A stretch of DNA of 64,000 nucleotides from Haematococcus lacustris (lineage: Eukaryota > Chlorophyta > Chlorophyceae > Chlamydomonadales > Haematococcaceae): contig JASKMD010000025.1 of the NCBI GenBank assembly GCA_030144725.1, positions 6,001,208 to 6,065,207 on the forward strand. The letters run 5' to 3'. The translations under genes and the position numbers were made by a program. Positions 54,691 to 64,000 of this stretch are shown here, piece after piece; position 1 is the stretch's first letter, and each line of letters begins with the position of its first letter. Below the pieces are notes generated by a model. The model was not told the DNA's origin and did no database searches. It saw nothing but the letters and a program-made list of their open reading frames with translations.

Positions 54691-54909
54691 GTGGTGCCCC
54701 TCAATCACCAGCTGTAGTGTTCCAAAATGTGTTGTGAATCAAAACGTGTGATGGGTGCGTTCATCCCACTTACGCGTGGCGGGCGACCACACACATGGCA
54801 ACCTGATAAATGATGCACCATGGGGCTGTGGCACCATGGGCTGTGGCACATGGCTGTGGGCTGTGGCACCATGGGCTACTGAAAATGACATGTAATTTTG
54901 ACCACACTA
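54691..54909. other. Intergenic with ggctgtggcaccatgg repeats
   Basis: Around 54822-54872 the motif caccatgggctgtgg is repeated. No gene is seen. Confidence 0.5.
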
Positions 54910-54918
54910 TTTATAATA
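54910..54918 (+). promoter_or_regulatory. TATA box upstream of HNH-like gene
   Basis: tttataata lies about 46 bp before the ATG at 54964, a normal spacing, and supports that start over an earlier in-frame ATG at 54898 that precedes it. Confidence 0.5.
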
Positions 54919-54963
54919 TTTCCTGAGGAGGCTACGTATAGTCGCTCGCAAAGTCGGACTGCG

Positions 54964-55395
54964 ATGCCCAAAGCTAAGCGCACACCGCCCTCACAGACAG
55001 AGGTGCCGCTGCCTGCGGCGTGCACCAAGTGTGCCAAGACTCCTGCCGAGGGGGCCAAGTTCTATTTCCGATACACTATTGGGTACTACAATAGCCACTG
55101 CGTCGCTTGCCACAACAAGCAATGCTCAGCCAACCATGCGGCCCGCTGCGCAAACGACGAGGGGTACAAAGCTCACAGAGCGGCCAACCGCCAAGCTGCC
55201 CAGGCGGCCAACCGCGCAAAGTTCCCCGACAAGCAGAAAATGCGGAGGGTCCCGGCAAAGACTGTCCCCGAAAAGAGGTTTGGGGTGATTAAGTCGAACG
55301 CGGCGCTGCGGGGTATCTCAGTCGCGGAGGGGCCGGTCGAGACAGAAGCGATGCAGCAGAAGCTACTGCAGCCCTGCCACTACTGCAACTACGTC
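54964..55395 (+). pseudogene. Treble-clef/HNH-nuclease-like gene, cut by an LTR
   Basis: The open frame begins MPKAKRTPPS. It has a CTKC ... CVAC zinc pair, a basic Ala/Arg region, then FGVIKSNAALRGISV and LLQPCHYCNYV. The order K-x(3)-A-x(2)-RGI followed by CxYC is how HNH-type proteins of protists and large algal viruses begin their nuclease fold (CYYCG, then NGIDR further on). The nuclease half is missing because the frame runs into TGTTAC of the Gypsy LTR at 55396. The remaining 144 codons would be inactive. The rest of the gene is not found beyond the truncated retrotransposon. Family assignment is from motif memory. Confidence 0.5.
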
Positions 55396-56346
55396 TGTTA
55401 CAGTCCTGCTTTGAATCCAGAATGCATATGTTTTGAAATGCGCATGCAGATCTTTTCAACCCTGCATGCGAGATCTGGGTTTGTCATATCTTTCTTTGTC
55501 ATGACGGTTGTTAGTTGTTCTTGGCTTGCTTAAGGCTGAGCGCTGCTAAGTGTCGGGGATTCAAGGACTTCGGACTTCTGACTGCTGGGGACTCTGGATC
55601 GGATGACTGGTTCAGTGACGTAGGAATGCGATGAGAAGTGTTTTACTGATGCCATCTTCTTGACGATGTAAGTACAAAGCACTGCCACGCTAGTCGGAAG
55701 CTGTCTACGAGTACGTAGTCAACCACAGCGGCAACATGTATCTGGCGGCTGCAGCCGGAGTTTAGTTCGCAGCCAGCCATGCATCCTGACCGCGCAGCAG
55801 TACTGTAACAACGTCCCTCCCGAGTGAGCTGTGAGCTGTTTGAGTGAGTGTATGCACTACTTGAGTGAGTGTATGCACAGCGTGTATGCACCGCGTGTAG
55901 GCACAGCGTGTATGTAGTGGACATGCGCAGCATGGGCGGCTTGCATCTTTTAAACTGACTTGCATGTCTGATCTTTAGCGAACTGAGTACTTGTTCTTTT
56001 CTTACAGTGGATGCTTCTGTTGTTCTCTGTGCAAGGTGCTGCGAACCTAGGCGGATGCACCGAGCACAGAAGTTCACAGTTTACGTACACCTTTTCCCTT
56101 TACACGTGGATGACTAAGAATGTGAATGGTTTTGAGTACTTAAGGCTCTGTGAGGGCAGAGACAGGCACCATGGCTCAGAACTCTATCTGACCCCGGGTC
56201 CTGTCTCGCTCTCCCGCCCTCACAGGTAAGCCGTGCTCTGTTGGTCATCTCTGCTATGTTGTAACCATGGCTCAGAACTCTATCTGACCCCGGGTCCTGT
56301 CTCGCTCTCCCGCCCTCACAGGCTCCCTGGTCTCAGCTCCGTTACA
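55396..56346 (+). mobile_element. 5' LTR of a Ty3/Gypsy retrotransposon (951 bp)
   Basis: The left edge TGTTAC is placed where the host gene breaks and the right edge GTTACA precedes a primer-binding-like TTGGTGCCTTC at 56347. A 59-bp segment is duplicated inside it (56168-56226 and 56264-56322). No 3' LTR is in the window, so edges rest on TG...CA ends and context. Confidence 0.65.
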
Positions 56347-56364
56347 TTGGTGCCTTCTCTCTCG
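56347..56364 (+). promoter_or_regulatory. Putative primer-binding site of the Gypsy element
   Basis: TTGGTGCCTTCTCTCTCG follows the proposed LTR end; TGG would pair with a tRNA CCA end. The tRNA is not identified. Confidence 0.4.
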
Positions 56365-56449
56365 GGAACCGCAGTGCTCTTCCCTCGTCTCTCCCACTCC
56401 ACCGCTCCTCTCTCCCACTCCGCATTCTCTCCGATAATCCCGCGCCGCC

Positions 56450-57379
56450 ATGAACGCGGAAGAGATCGCTCAGATGCAACGCGTATTTTCGGAGCAGCAG
56501 GCCACAATCCAGCGGCTGGAACAGCAGCTCGCGCAACTGTCCCTGCAGCAAACCACTCCGGCGGCGCCCGCGCCGGCTCCTGCTCCTGCTCCTCCTCCTA
56601 CTCCCGCTCCTGCCCCTCAGCAGCGTATGCCCCGTGCCAATCCACCCGCCACTTTCTCTGGAAGCCGCACCACGGACGTGGCGGCTTGGCTATTCGCAGT
56701 GGATCTCTTTTTCACTATCTCCGAGCTGACGGACGCCCAACGGATCGTCTACGTCGCCACCCTCCTCTCCGGCCATGCTCTCCTGTGGTACCGCAGCAGC
56801 GTCAGCTCTTTCACCTCCTGGACGTGTTTTGTCGCTGCGTTCGAGCGGCAGTTCGCGCCTGTCAACCGGCTGCGCCATGCAAGGGACCGCTTGGCAGCTC
56901 TCACCCAAACGAGCTCCGTGCGGCGGTACCTTGGCGAGTTCACAGCGCTCTGCCTGGAGGTCACGGACCTCTCGCCCGCCGAACAGCTCGACCGGTTCAT
57001 CCGGGGCCTCAAGCCCTCAGTGCGGCGTGAGCTGGAGCTGCGCGAGCCAACCTCTTTCTCCGAAGCCTCCACCATCGCGGATCGGGTGGACGCCATCTAC
57101 TATTCCACCTCAGCCTCCCGCTCTTCCTATCGCCCTCCCTCCACTCCCCGCCCTTCCCGCCCTGAGACTGCCGCGGTGCCCATGGAGCTGGACGCCATGC
57201 TCCACACCAGCCCAAGCCGCAGCCGTGGCACTCGTCTCTCCGATGCTCAGCGTGCGGCTCTGCGGGACAGCAAGGCGTGCTTCTACTGCCGCAAGGCGGG
57301 GCACACCATGAAGGACTGCCCCATCCGCCCTCCCCGCCCAAACGTCAGCAGCGGCCCACGGAAGGGGGACCGCCGCTAG
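56450..57379 (+). CDS. Gypsy Gag (capsid and zinc knuckle)
   Basis: A 309-aa open frame with a start in a good context (gccgccatga). The N-terminal helix is Gln-rich (residues 5-40), followed by a Pro/Ala linker, then the retrotransposon Gag core ([20 protein letters not shown] to [13 protein letters not shown]). A CCHC knuckle [14 protein letters not shown] lies near the C-terminus. Gag packages the element RNA. The frame is intact and overlaps the next frame by at least 103 bp, with Pol in the -1 register. Confidence 0.85.
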   Translation: MNAEEIAQMQRVFSEQQATIQRLEQQLAQLSLQQTTPAAPAPAPAPAPPPTPAPAPQQRMPRANPPATFSGSRTTDVAAWLFAVDLFFTISELTDAQRIVYVATLLSGHALLWYRSSVSSFTSWTCFVAAFERQFAPVNRLRHARDRLAALTQTSSVRRYLGEFTALCLEVTDLSPAEQLDRFIRGLKPSVRRELELREPTSFSEASTIADRVDAIYYSTSASRSSYRPPSTPRPSRPETAAVPMELDAMLHTSPSRSRGTRLSDAQRAALRDSKACFYCRKAGHTMKDCPIRPPRPNVSSGPRKGDRR

Positions 57380-60237
57380 ACGTCGCCTTCCGGACCCTCC
57401 CACCACCCCCTTCCACCACCCCCTCCCACCCCCTCCCACCCCCTCTCACCACCCCCTCCCAGCCCCTCTGCTTTTCCACCTCCTCTCCTTGTCCTCCCCG
57501 GTGCGCTCGTCCCCACCGCGCACCTTACTTCCTCCTCCCTGCCCCTGCACCCTCCTACCCTGGTCTGCATTCCACCTGCCAGCCGTACACTGGTAAGGTG
57601 GACACTGCTGGCCGGCCCTCCCTGCAGGTTGTCAGATCCATGCCCTTACCCCTGCAGCATGTTAGACCTGCTGGCAGCATTCTGAAGCAGCCTTCTGTGG
57701 CTGGCTCCACGCCACCGGGACGACCTCGTAAGGTCGTGCGGTTCTCCCTGCCCCTACCTGCAGCTCTAGGTGGCAGCCCTCCTCGCCCTCCCCAGCCTGG
57801 CCGGACAGCCCGCCCAGCTGTGTTGCAGCGTGCCAATGCTGATGCACCTGCCTTCCTCCATGTCAACTCCTTTGCCGTGCTGGCTGTTCAGGACCAGCCG
57901 CCGGCCGATTCTCTCGCTCCCCGGTCCTTACCTCCTCCCCCTGCCCCTCCGTGTCCCCCCCCTGCTCCTTGTCCTTCCCACACCTCCCCGCCCACTCCCA
58001 CTCCCACCCCCACCCCTTCCCCCGCTGCTGCGCCCTCCCCCATCGTGCTCACTTCCCTGTCAGCCAGTGGCAGCAGCCCATCTTCAGAACTGATCATCCT
58101 CCATGGCACCTTTGCTGGTCACCCAGCCAGGTTCATGGTGGACAGCGGCGCCACCGGCAACATCGTCAGCCAGCAGTACCTCATGCGCAATGGGCTGCAC
58201 TTGGCTACCACCCTCTCCCCCCGTCGCCTCCTCCTCCCAGGCCCTAAACACACTACCCTACCCACCTACACCCTCCCACCGTGCTCCATCCGCATGGGTA
58301 CCTACCGCGATCGCTTACAGCTCTCCATGGCAAACATCCCCAACCCCTCCTTTGACATCGTCCTCGGCAAGCCGTGGCTGGCAGCCAAGAACCCGTGTGT
58401 GGACTGGATCAACAACGTCGTACGCCTGGATCACGCCGGTTCCACCCACACCCTGACCCCACCCCCACCCACCCCACTCCAAGCGGATCAGCTGAACCTG
58501 CTGTCGGCGCCACGCTTCCGCCGGGCAGCGCGGCATGATGAGGTCTTCATGGCCCTGCTCACCCAGCAACCCAACCCCTCTTCCTCACCCTCTACCTCCA
58601 CCCCTGCCCCTGATCCACCCCCTCTCCACCCCAAGGCGGCAGCACTGGTGCAGCAGTACCCCTCTGTCTTTCCCAAGGAGCTGCCTGCAGTCCAGGACAT
58701 GCCCCGCCGCTCCGTGGACCACACCATCCATCTCACCGGCCCTGCCCCCTCCCCCCGTCCCATCTACCGCATGTCGCAGCCAGAGCTGGACCAGCTGAAG
58801 AAGCAGTTGGACGACCTCCTGGCCAAGGGTTTCATCCGGCCATCCACCTCCCCCTTTGCTGCCCCTGTGTTGTTCGTGCGCAAGAAGGACGGCAGCCTGC
58901 GCCTCTGTGTGGACTTCCGTGCCCTCAACCAGCAGACCCTCAAGAACCGTTACCCCCTCCCCCGCATCGATGATCTGCTGGACCAGCTGTCAGGTGCCCA
59001 GGTCTTTTCCAAGATCGACCTCCGGTCTGGGTACCACCAGATCAGAGTGGCTGAGGACGACATCCCCAAGACCGCCTTCCGCACCCGGTACGGGCACTAT
59101 GAGTTCACTGTCCTCCCCTTTGGCCTCTGCAATGCCCCAGCCACCTTCCAGCAGCTCATGAACGATGTCTTCAAGCCCCACCTAGATGACTTCGTGCTTG
59201 TCTACCTAGCTGACATCCTTGTCTTCTCCAAGTCAGCTGCTGACCACGAGCGCCACCTCCACCTTACCCTCTCCCTCTTGCGGCAACACCAACTGTGCGC
59301 TAACCTGGCCAAGTGCGCATTCTGGCTGGACACCGTGGACTTCCTCGGCCACATCGTCTCCGCCGCCGGCATCCAGCCAGACCCCACCAAGGTCAAGGCT
59401 GTGCTGGACTGGCCTGCCCCACAGGACAAGCACCAGCTACGGTCGTTCCTCGGCACCGCCAACTACTACCGGCGTCTCCTACACCACCATGCCCACCGTG
59501 TTCTCCCTCTCACCGACCTGCTGCGTGATGAGCAGCCATGGCGTTGGGGCGAGGCTGAGCAGCGTGCCTTTGCCAACATCAAGGCAGCCATGGCCAGCTC
59601 CCCCGTCGTGCGTCCCCCTGACTTCTCCCTCCCCTTCACTGTCAAGACTGATGCCTCCCTCTTTGCCATTGGTGCCGTGCTTACCCAACAGGACTCCTCT
59701 GGCGCCGAGTACGTGGTGGCCTACGAGAGCCGCAAGCTCAACCCGGCTCAGGTCAACTACCCAGCCCATGAGCGTGAGCTCCTGGCTGTGCTCCATGCCC
59801 TCACCACCTGGCGCCACTACCTACTGGGTCGTCCCTTCATTGTGGAGACTGACAACAGCGCCACCACCCATGTGCTGACCCAGTCCAACCTCACCGGGTG
59901 CCAGATGCGGTGGACCCAGCGCCTTGCGGAGTTCGACATCACCTTTGTGCACAAGGCTGGCAAGCACCACACCGTGCCAGACGCCCTCTCCCGTCGCCCT
60001 GACCACCAACTCACCGCCCTCTCCATCGTTGACCCTGACCCCTCCTTCTTCTCCACCTTTGACCGCCATGCGCCCGAAGACCTGGCCTACCAAGCAGCCC
60101 TGTCCCAGGCCCTCTCCCCTCCTTCACCCTCCAACCCTACCCACCTGCAGGTCATTGAAGGCCGCCTCTACACCACCTCCACCCCCCCCCCGCCTCTACA
60201 TCCCCTCCTCCCCTCTCCGTGCCCAGCTGTTGCATGA
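57277..60237 (+). pseudogene. Gypsy Pol: protease, reverse transcriptase, RNase H
   Basis: An open frame of 986 codons has: a protease DSGATGNI (58141-58164); the RT domain with [16 protein letters not shown] and [13 protein letters not shown]; the RT polymerase motif, which reads YLADI (59203-59217) where YLDDI is expected, so one catalytic Asp is replaced by Ala; and RNase H with VKTDAS, and VETDNSA. The frame ends early after a run of ten C (about 60181-60190), where integrase continues in another frame. Both lesions make this copy inactive. Confidence 0.85.
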
Positions 60238-60614
60238 AGCTCATGACGCCCACACCGCTGCCCACCTAGGGCGTGCCAAGACTCTGGAGCGGTTGCAGCG
60301 TCACTTCTATTGGCCGCAGATGCACAAGACCGTCCAGGAGTACGTGCACACATGCGACAAGTGCCAGCGCAACAAGGCCACTAACCAGCTGCCCCCTGGC
60401 CTCCTACAGCCCCTCCCCATCCCCTCCCACAATTGGCAGCAGGTCAGCATGGACTTCATTGGGCCCCTCCCAGCCACTCCCCGCGGCCACACCATGATCT
60501 TCACCATCGTCGACAAGCTCAGCAAGATGATCCACCTCATCCCCACCACCACCACCGCCACCGCTCACGACACCGCCCGCCTCTTCTTTGACCACATCTT
60601 CAAGCAATCAAGTC
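60180..60614 (+). pseudogene. Gypsy integrase fragment
   Basis: In the frame +1 to Pol, it has the zinc-binding H-H-C-C region (AHLGRAKTLERLQRHFYWP, CDKCQ) and the first catalytic Asp in SMDFIGPLP, then stops being retroviral at about 60614 (FFDHIFKQ). The second and third acidic residues and the 3' LTR are missing, so the element is truncated here. Confidence 0.75.
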
Positions 60615-61159
60615 TCCCGGTAACTCTTCCACCTGTGAGGTAGATCAGATAGATCACACCGTTAAAATTCTCCGCGGGGTTGCGATTTAGCCACACAGTG
60701 GGAGGGAGAATTTGCCCGACCCCTTCCCCTGGCGTTCTGCCGCCCCTGCCTCGTCGGCTTAGTGTGGGATGTGCGGCGCCCGCACCAGTGCGCCTCAATC
60801 GGGCAGATGGCAAAGGTGTGACCGCTCACTGCGTTGAACCCCGCGTTGAACATGGCCGTCTCCTGTGGGCGCACATCGCCATCTGCACAGGATGACAGAG
60901 CTGAACATGAACCACATTGATAATGCCCTGCTCGTTGTTGAGAGCCCGCCCCCAGCCCAACGCTGAACGCTGCTCCACCACGCAATTCAGCCAGGTAACC
61001 CACGCCGAGAGTGGGTCGCAGGCCACACCGTGTAGTTCAGCACGAGCGGTGCTGCCCCGCAGCCAGCCCAGCCTATGCGAAGGCGAAGCCGCCCAGGTCA
61101 GCCTGCTCCCCTGCGTGCATCTCAACGTGCAACCCACGACCAGCCGGAGCTCTAGGACC
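60615..61159. other. Unrecognised sequence right of the truncated retrotransposon
   Basis: Short frames with no domain. It may be the flank into which the retrotransposon was truncated by deletion, or an assembly join. Confidence 0.4.
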
Positions 61160-61792
61160 GCAGCATCCCAGCCCTGCCCCACCCCCTCCCAGCCTTGAAT
61201 TGCCCCTCCCCTCCCTGCCCAGCCCTGCCCCACCCCCACCCAGCCCTGCCCCACCCCTCCCATCCCTGCCCCACCCCCTCCCAGCCTTGCGTTGCCCCTC
61301 CCCTCCTTGCTCAGCCCTGCCCCACCCCCTCCCAGCCTTGCATTGCCCCTCCCCTTCCTGCCCAGCCCTGCCCCACCCCCTCCCAGCCCTGCCCCACCCC
61401 CTCCCAGCCTTGCATTGCCCCTCCCCTTCCTGCCCAGCCCTGCCCCACCCCCTCCCAGCCCTGCCCCACCCCCTCCCAGCCCTGCCCCACCCCCTCGCAG
61501 CCTTGCGTTGCCCCTCCCCTTCCTACCCAGCCCTGCCCCACCCCCTCCCAGCCTTGCGTTGCCCCTTCCCTCCCTACCCAGCCCTGCCCTACCCCCTCCC
61601 AGCCCTGCCCCACCCCCTCGCAGCCTTGCGTTGCCCCTCCCCTCCCTACCCAGCCCTGCCCCACCCCCTCCCAGCCTTGCGTTGCCCCTCCCCTCCCTGC
61701 CAAGCCCTGCCCCACCCCCTCCCAGCCTTGCGTTGCCCCTCCCCTCCCTGCCAAGCCCTGCCCCACCCCCTCCCAGCCTTGTGTTGCCCCTC
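61160..61792 (+). repeat. C-rich minisatellite, about 26-52 bp units
   Basis: Units of cagccctgccccaccccctc and cagccttgcgttgcccctcc alternate about a dozen times with small variants. All long frames across it are repeat artefacts. Confidence 0.92.
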
Positions 61793-62071
61793 CCTGCCCT
61801 GCCCTGCCCTGCCCTGCCCTGCCCTGCCCTGCCCTGCCCTGCCCTGCCCTGCCCTGCCCTGCCCTGCCCTGCCCTGCCCTGCCCTGCCCTGCCCTGCCCT
61901 GCCCTGCCCTGCCCTGCCCTGCCCTGCCCTGCCCTGCCCTGCCCTGCCCTGCCCTGCCCTGCCCTGCCCTGCCCTGCCCTGCCCTGCCCTGCCCTGCCCT
62001 GCCCTGCCTTGCCCTGCCTTGCCCTGCCCTGCCCTGCCCTGCCCTGCCCTGCCCTGCCCTGCCCTGCCCTG
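61793..62071 (+). repeat. (CCCTG)n pentanucleotide array
   Basis: About 55 tandem gccct units, with a few cttgc variants near 62006-62022. Confidence 0.97.
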
Positions 62072-62089
62072 CCTGTAGGTGTGTGGCAG

Positions 62090-62530
62090 TGCAGGCTGCA
62101 GGTAGCTACAGTGTGCTGCATTGCATGAGCAGCAGCAGCAGGCTGCAGTGCATGTGTTACAGTGCATGAGCAGCAGCAGCAGGCTGTAGTGCATGAGCAG
62201 CAGTGCAAGGACAGCAGCAGCAGCAGGCTGTAAATTTGTAGCAGTGCAGGTAGCAGCAGGCTGCACGTGTGCTGCAGTGCATGAGCAGCACAGCAGTAGC
62301 AGGCAGCAGTGCATGTGTTGCAGTGCATGAGCAGCAGCAGCAGGCTGCAGTGCATGTGTTTTAGTGCATGAGCAGCAACAGCAGCAGGCTGTAGTGCATG
62401 AGCAGCAGTGCATGGGCAGCAGCAGTAGTGGATGGGCAGCAGCAGCAGGCTGTGGGTGTGTGGCAGTGCAGGTAGCAGCAGGCTGCAGGTGTGCTTCAGT
62501 GCTGTAAGCTGTAGGTGTGTAAGCTGTAGG
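62090..62530 (+). repeat. Inverted repeat, left arm (cagcag/gtgcatgagc minisatellite)
   Basis: Blocks such as cagcagcagcaggctgtagt, gtgcatgagcagcagtgcaa and aggctgtaaatttgtagcag recur here and, inverted, in the right arm up to the window end. Best match begins at 62171 against 64000 read backward. Confidence 0.85.
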
Positions 62531-62828
62531 TGTGTAGCAGTAAGCTGTAGGTGTGCTGCAGCAAGAGCAGCAGGTTGTAGTGCATGAGCAGTGCATGGAC
62601 AGCAGCAGCGGGCTGTAGGTGTGTGGCAGTGCAGTCTTGTAATAGCAATCAGCAGCAACTTTGAGCTCATCTAAGAAGATTGTTGCATGGTAAAAAAGCA
62701 TGGCTGTGCTGAGCTTCCGTTCAGTTCCATGCCACGCAATGTGATTTGTAAGTTGTGAATGGTCAAGATGTAATGAAGAAAACGGTTGTGGTCATTAGCC
62801 GTGTATCCTCTTCTCACATGATACCTAC

Positions 62829-62957
62829 GCCCCTTGTACGGACACCACCACCACGCGGTGATGCGCTAAGGCCGCAAACGTGGTAGCCACCTGCTACATA
62901 CCCCCTTTGCATGTATGCATCACGGTCATGCTTAGCAAGTGTAAGCCTGGCAGTGAT
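62829..62957 (+). repeat. Direct repeat between the arms, copy 1
   Basis: Near-identical to 63053-63184, with caccaccaccacgcggtgat and gcatgtatgcatcacggtca in both. Confidence 0.88.
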
Positions 62958-63052
62958 CCACACTCAATGTGTCGCAGCTAGCTGGACCACGGATGGTACC
63001 TATAGTGGAGGCTCACTAGATCCAGCCACATGCTAGGGTGTGGTGCGCCACA

Positions 63053-63184
63053 TGCCCCTTGTATGGACACCACCACCACGCGGTGATGCGCTAAGGCCGC
63101 AAACGTGGTAGCCACCTGCTACATACCCCCTTTGCATGTATGCATCACGGTCATGCTTAAGCAAGTGCAGGCGTTGGCAGTGAT
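63053..63184 (+). repeat. Direct repeat between the arms, copy 2
   Basis: Second copy of the 130-bp unit, same orientation, 224 bp downstream. Confidence 0.88.
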
Positions 63185-63436
63185 GCGCACCAAACCCAAC
63201 CATATGCCACCATGCGGTATTACATCGACGCTGCAACTGGCACGGTCTATTGTAGACCTTGATATGCGAGTTGAAATTGCCCAGAACCGGGGAATTCGTC
63301 TTACACAAGTTACACGGCTACACAACCAATGGCACGGTTGAACAACCACAAATTGCATGCTTTTATTTGCATGGAGCAACCAAGACCACCGCAGACCATG
63401 CCAGATGTATGCCTTTGCATGCAACCAGACACACAC

Positions 63437-64000
63437 CGCACATGTTGCTGTCCTTGCACTGCTGGTCATGCATTACAGCCTGTTGCTCCTGTGGCTGCTC
63501 ATGCACTGCTGCACATGCATTTTAGCCTGGTGCAGCTGCTGCTGCTCATGCACTGAAGCACACCTACAGCCTGCTGCTACCAGCAGCCTGCACTGCCACA
63601 CACCCACAGCCTGCTGCTGCTGCCCATCCACTACTGCTGCTGCCCATGCACTGCTGCTGATGCATTACAGCCTGCTGCTGCAGCTGCTCATGCATTGCAA
63701 CACATGCACTGCAGTCTGCTGCTGCTGCTCATGCACTGAAGCACACCTGCAGCCTGCTGCTACCTGCACTGCCACACACCTACAGCTTACTGCTGCCCAT
63801 GCACTGCTGCTCATGCACTACAGCCTGCTGCTGTTGCTGCTCATGCACTGCAACACATGCACTGCTGCCTGCTACTGCTGTGCTGCTCATGCACTGCAGC
63901 ACACGTGCAGCTTGCTGCTACCTGCACTGCTACAAATTTACAGCCTGCTGCTGCTGCTGTCCTTGCACTGCTGCTCATGCACTACAGCCTGCTGCTGCTG
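63437..64000 (-). repeat. Inverted repeat, right arm, runs off the window end
   Basis: The reverse complement aligns with 62171 onward through several hundred bp, with indels of whole repeat units. The full length is not visible because the window stops. Confidence 0.85.

Noticed and set aside
61011..62169. Long open frames of 280-614 codons on both strands through the C-rich repeats
   Set aside because: They follow the (CCCTG)n and minisatellite periodicity in several phases at once, with no domain or splice structure.
1..64000. Complete tRNA or rRNA genes
   Set aside because: No full cloverleaf or rRNA segment was found on either strand by eye; a covariance search would be decisive.

Overview
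The window looks like nuclear DNA of a green alga, most likely a chlorophycean of the volvocalean type. The evidence is intron-dense genes, GC-rich CAG/CTG-biased sequence, long Ser/Ala/Gln-rich exons, several GC-AG introns, centriole/cilium-type proteins (a giant CEP350/DUF4378-like protein and a NEK kinase), Gypsy and LINE debris, and a multicopy Fanzor-like element. The Fanzor C-terminal wording reminds me of Haematococcus sequences, but that species guess is memory-based inference.

Layout. 1-5.2 kb is transposon-rich: a 2.75 kb Fanzor-derived element (copy A, 301-3053, with a 16-bp target-site duplication) and a 952-bp hAT-like element (4207-5158, with an 8-bp duplication). 5.2-8.0 kb holds an unrecognised gene broken by a 500-N gap. 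8.6-14.5 kb is a nine-exon DNAJC9 homologue (409 aa as spliced here). Its third intron carries Fanzor-derived copy B in antisense, and copy C lies about 110 bp past its stop codon. 15.6-17.7 kb is repeats with a LINE 3' remnant. 17.7-41.2 kb on the minus strand is one giant gene of about 38 exons and roughly 4,600 aa, with a C-terminal DUF4378/CEP350-like domain and repeated short motifs. About 0.86 kb separates it from a divergent six-exon WDR83 homologue (42.0-44.6 kb, 315 aa as spliced). A 13-exon NEK-family kinase follows (45.0-54.7 kb, 1,268 aa as spliced). 55.0-60.6 kb is an HNH-nuclease-like gene cut by the 5' LTR of a Ty3/Gypsy element that is itself dead and truncated. 60.6-64.0 kb is minisatellite, a (CCCTG)n block and a large inverted repeat running off the end.

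The most notable system is the Fanzor (eukaryotic TnpB-like, OMEGA) family. Three copies have different internal deletions but all keep the same 5' leader, the RuvC-III segment and a hairpin-bearing 3' tail. Each is flanked by its own 14-16 bp duplication. None retains a recognisable RuvC-I or RuvC-II, so these are non-autonomous derivatives. The three host genes with clear homologues (DNAJC9, WDR83, NEK) splice in silico into open frames with no unexplained breaks.
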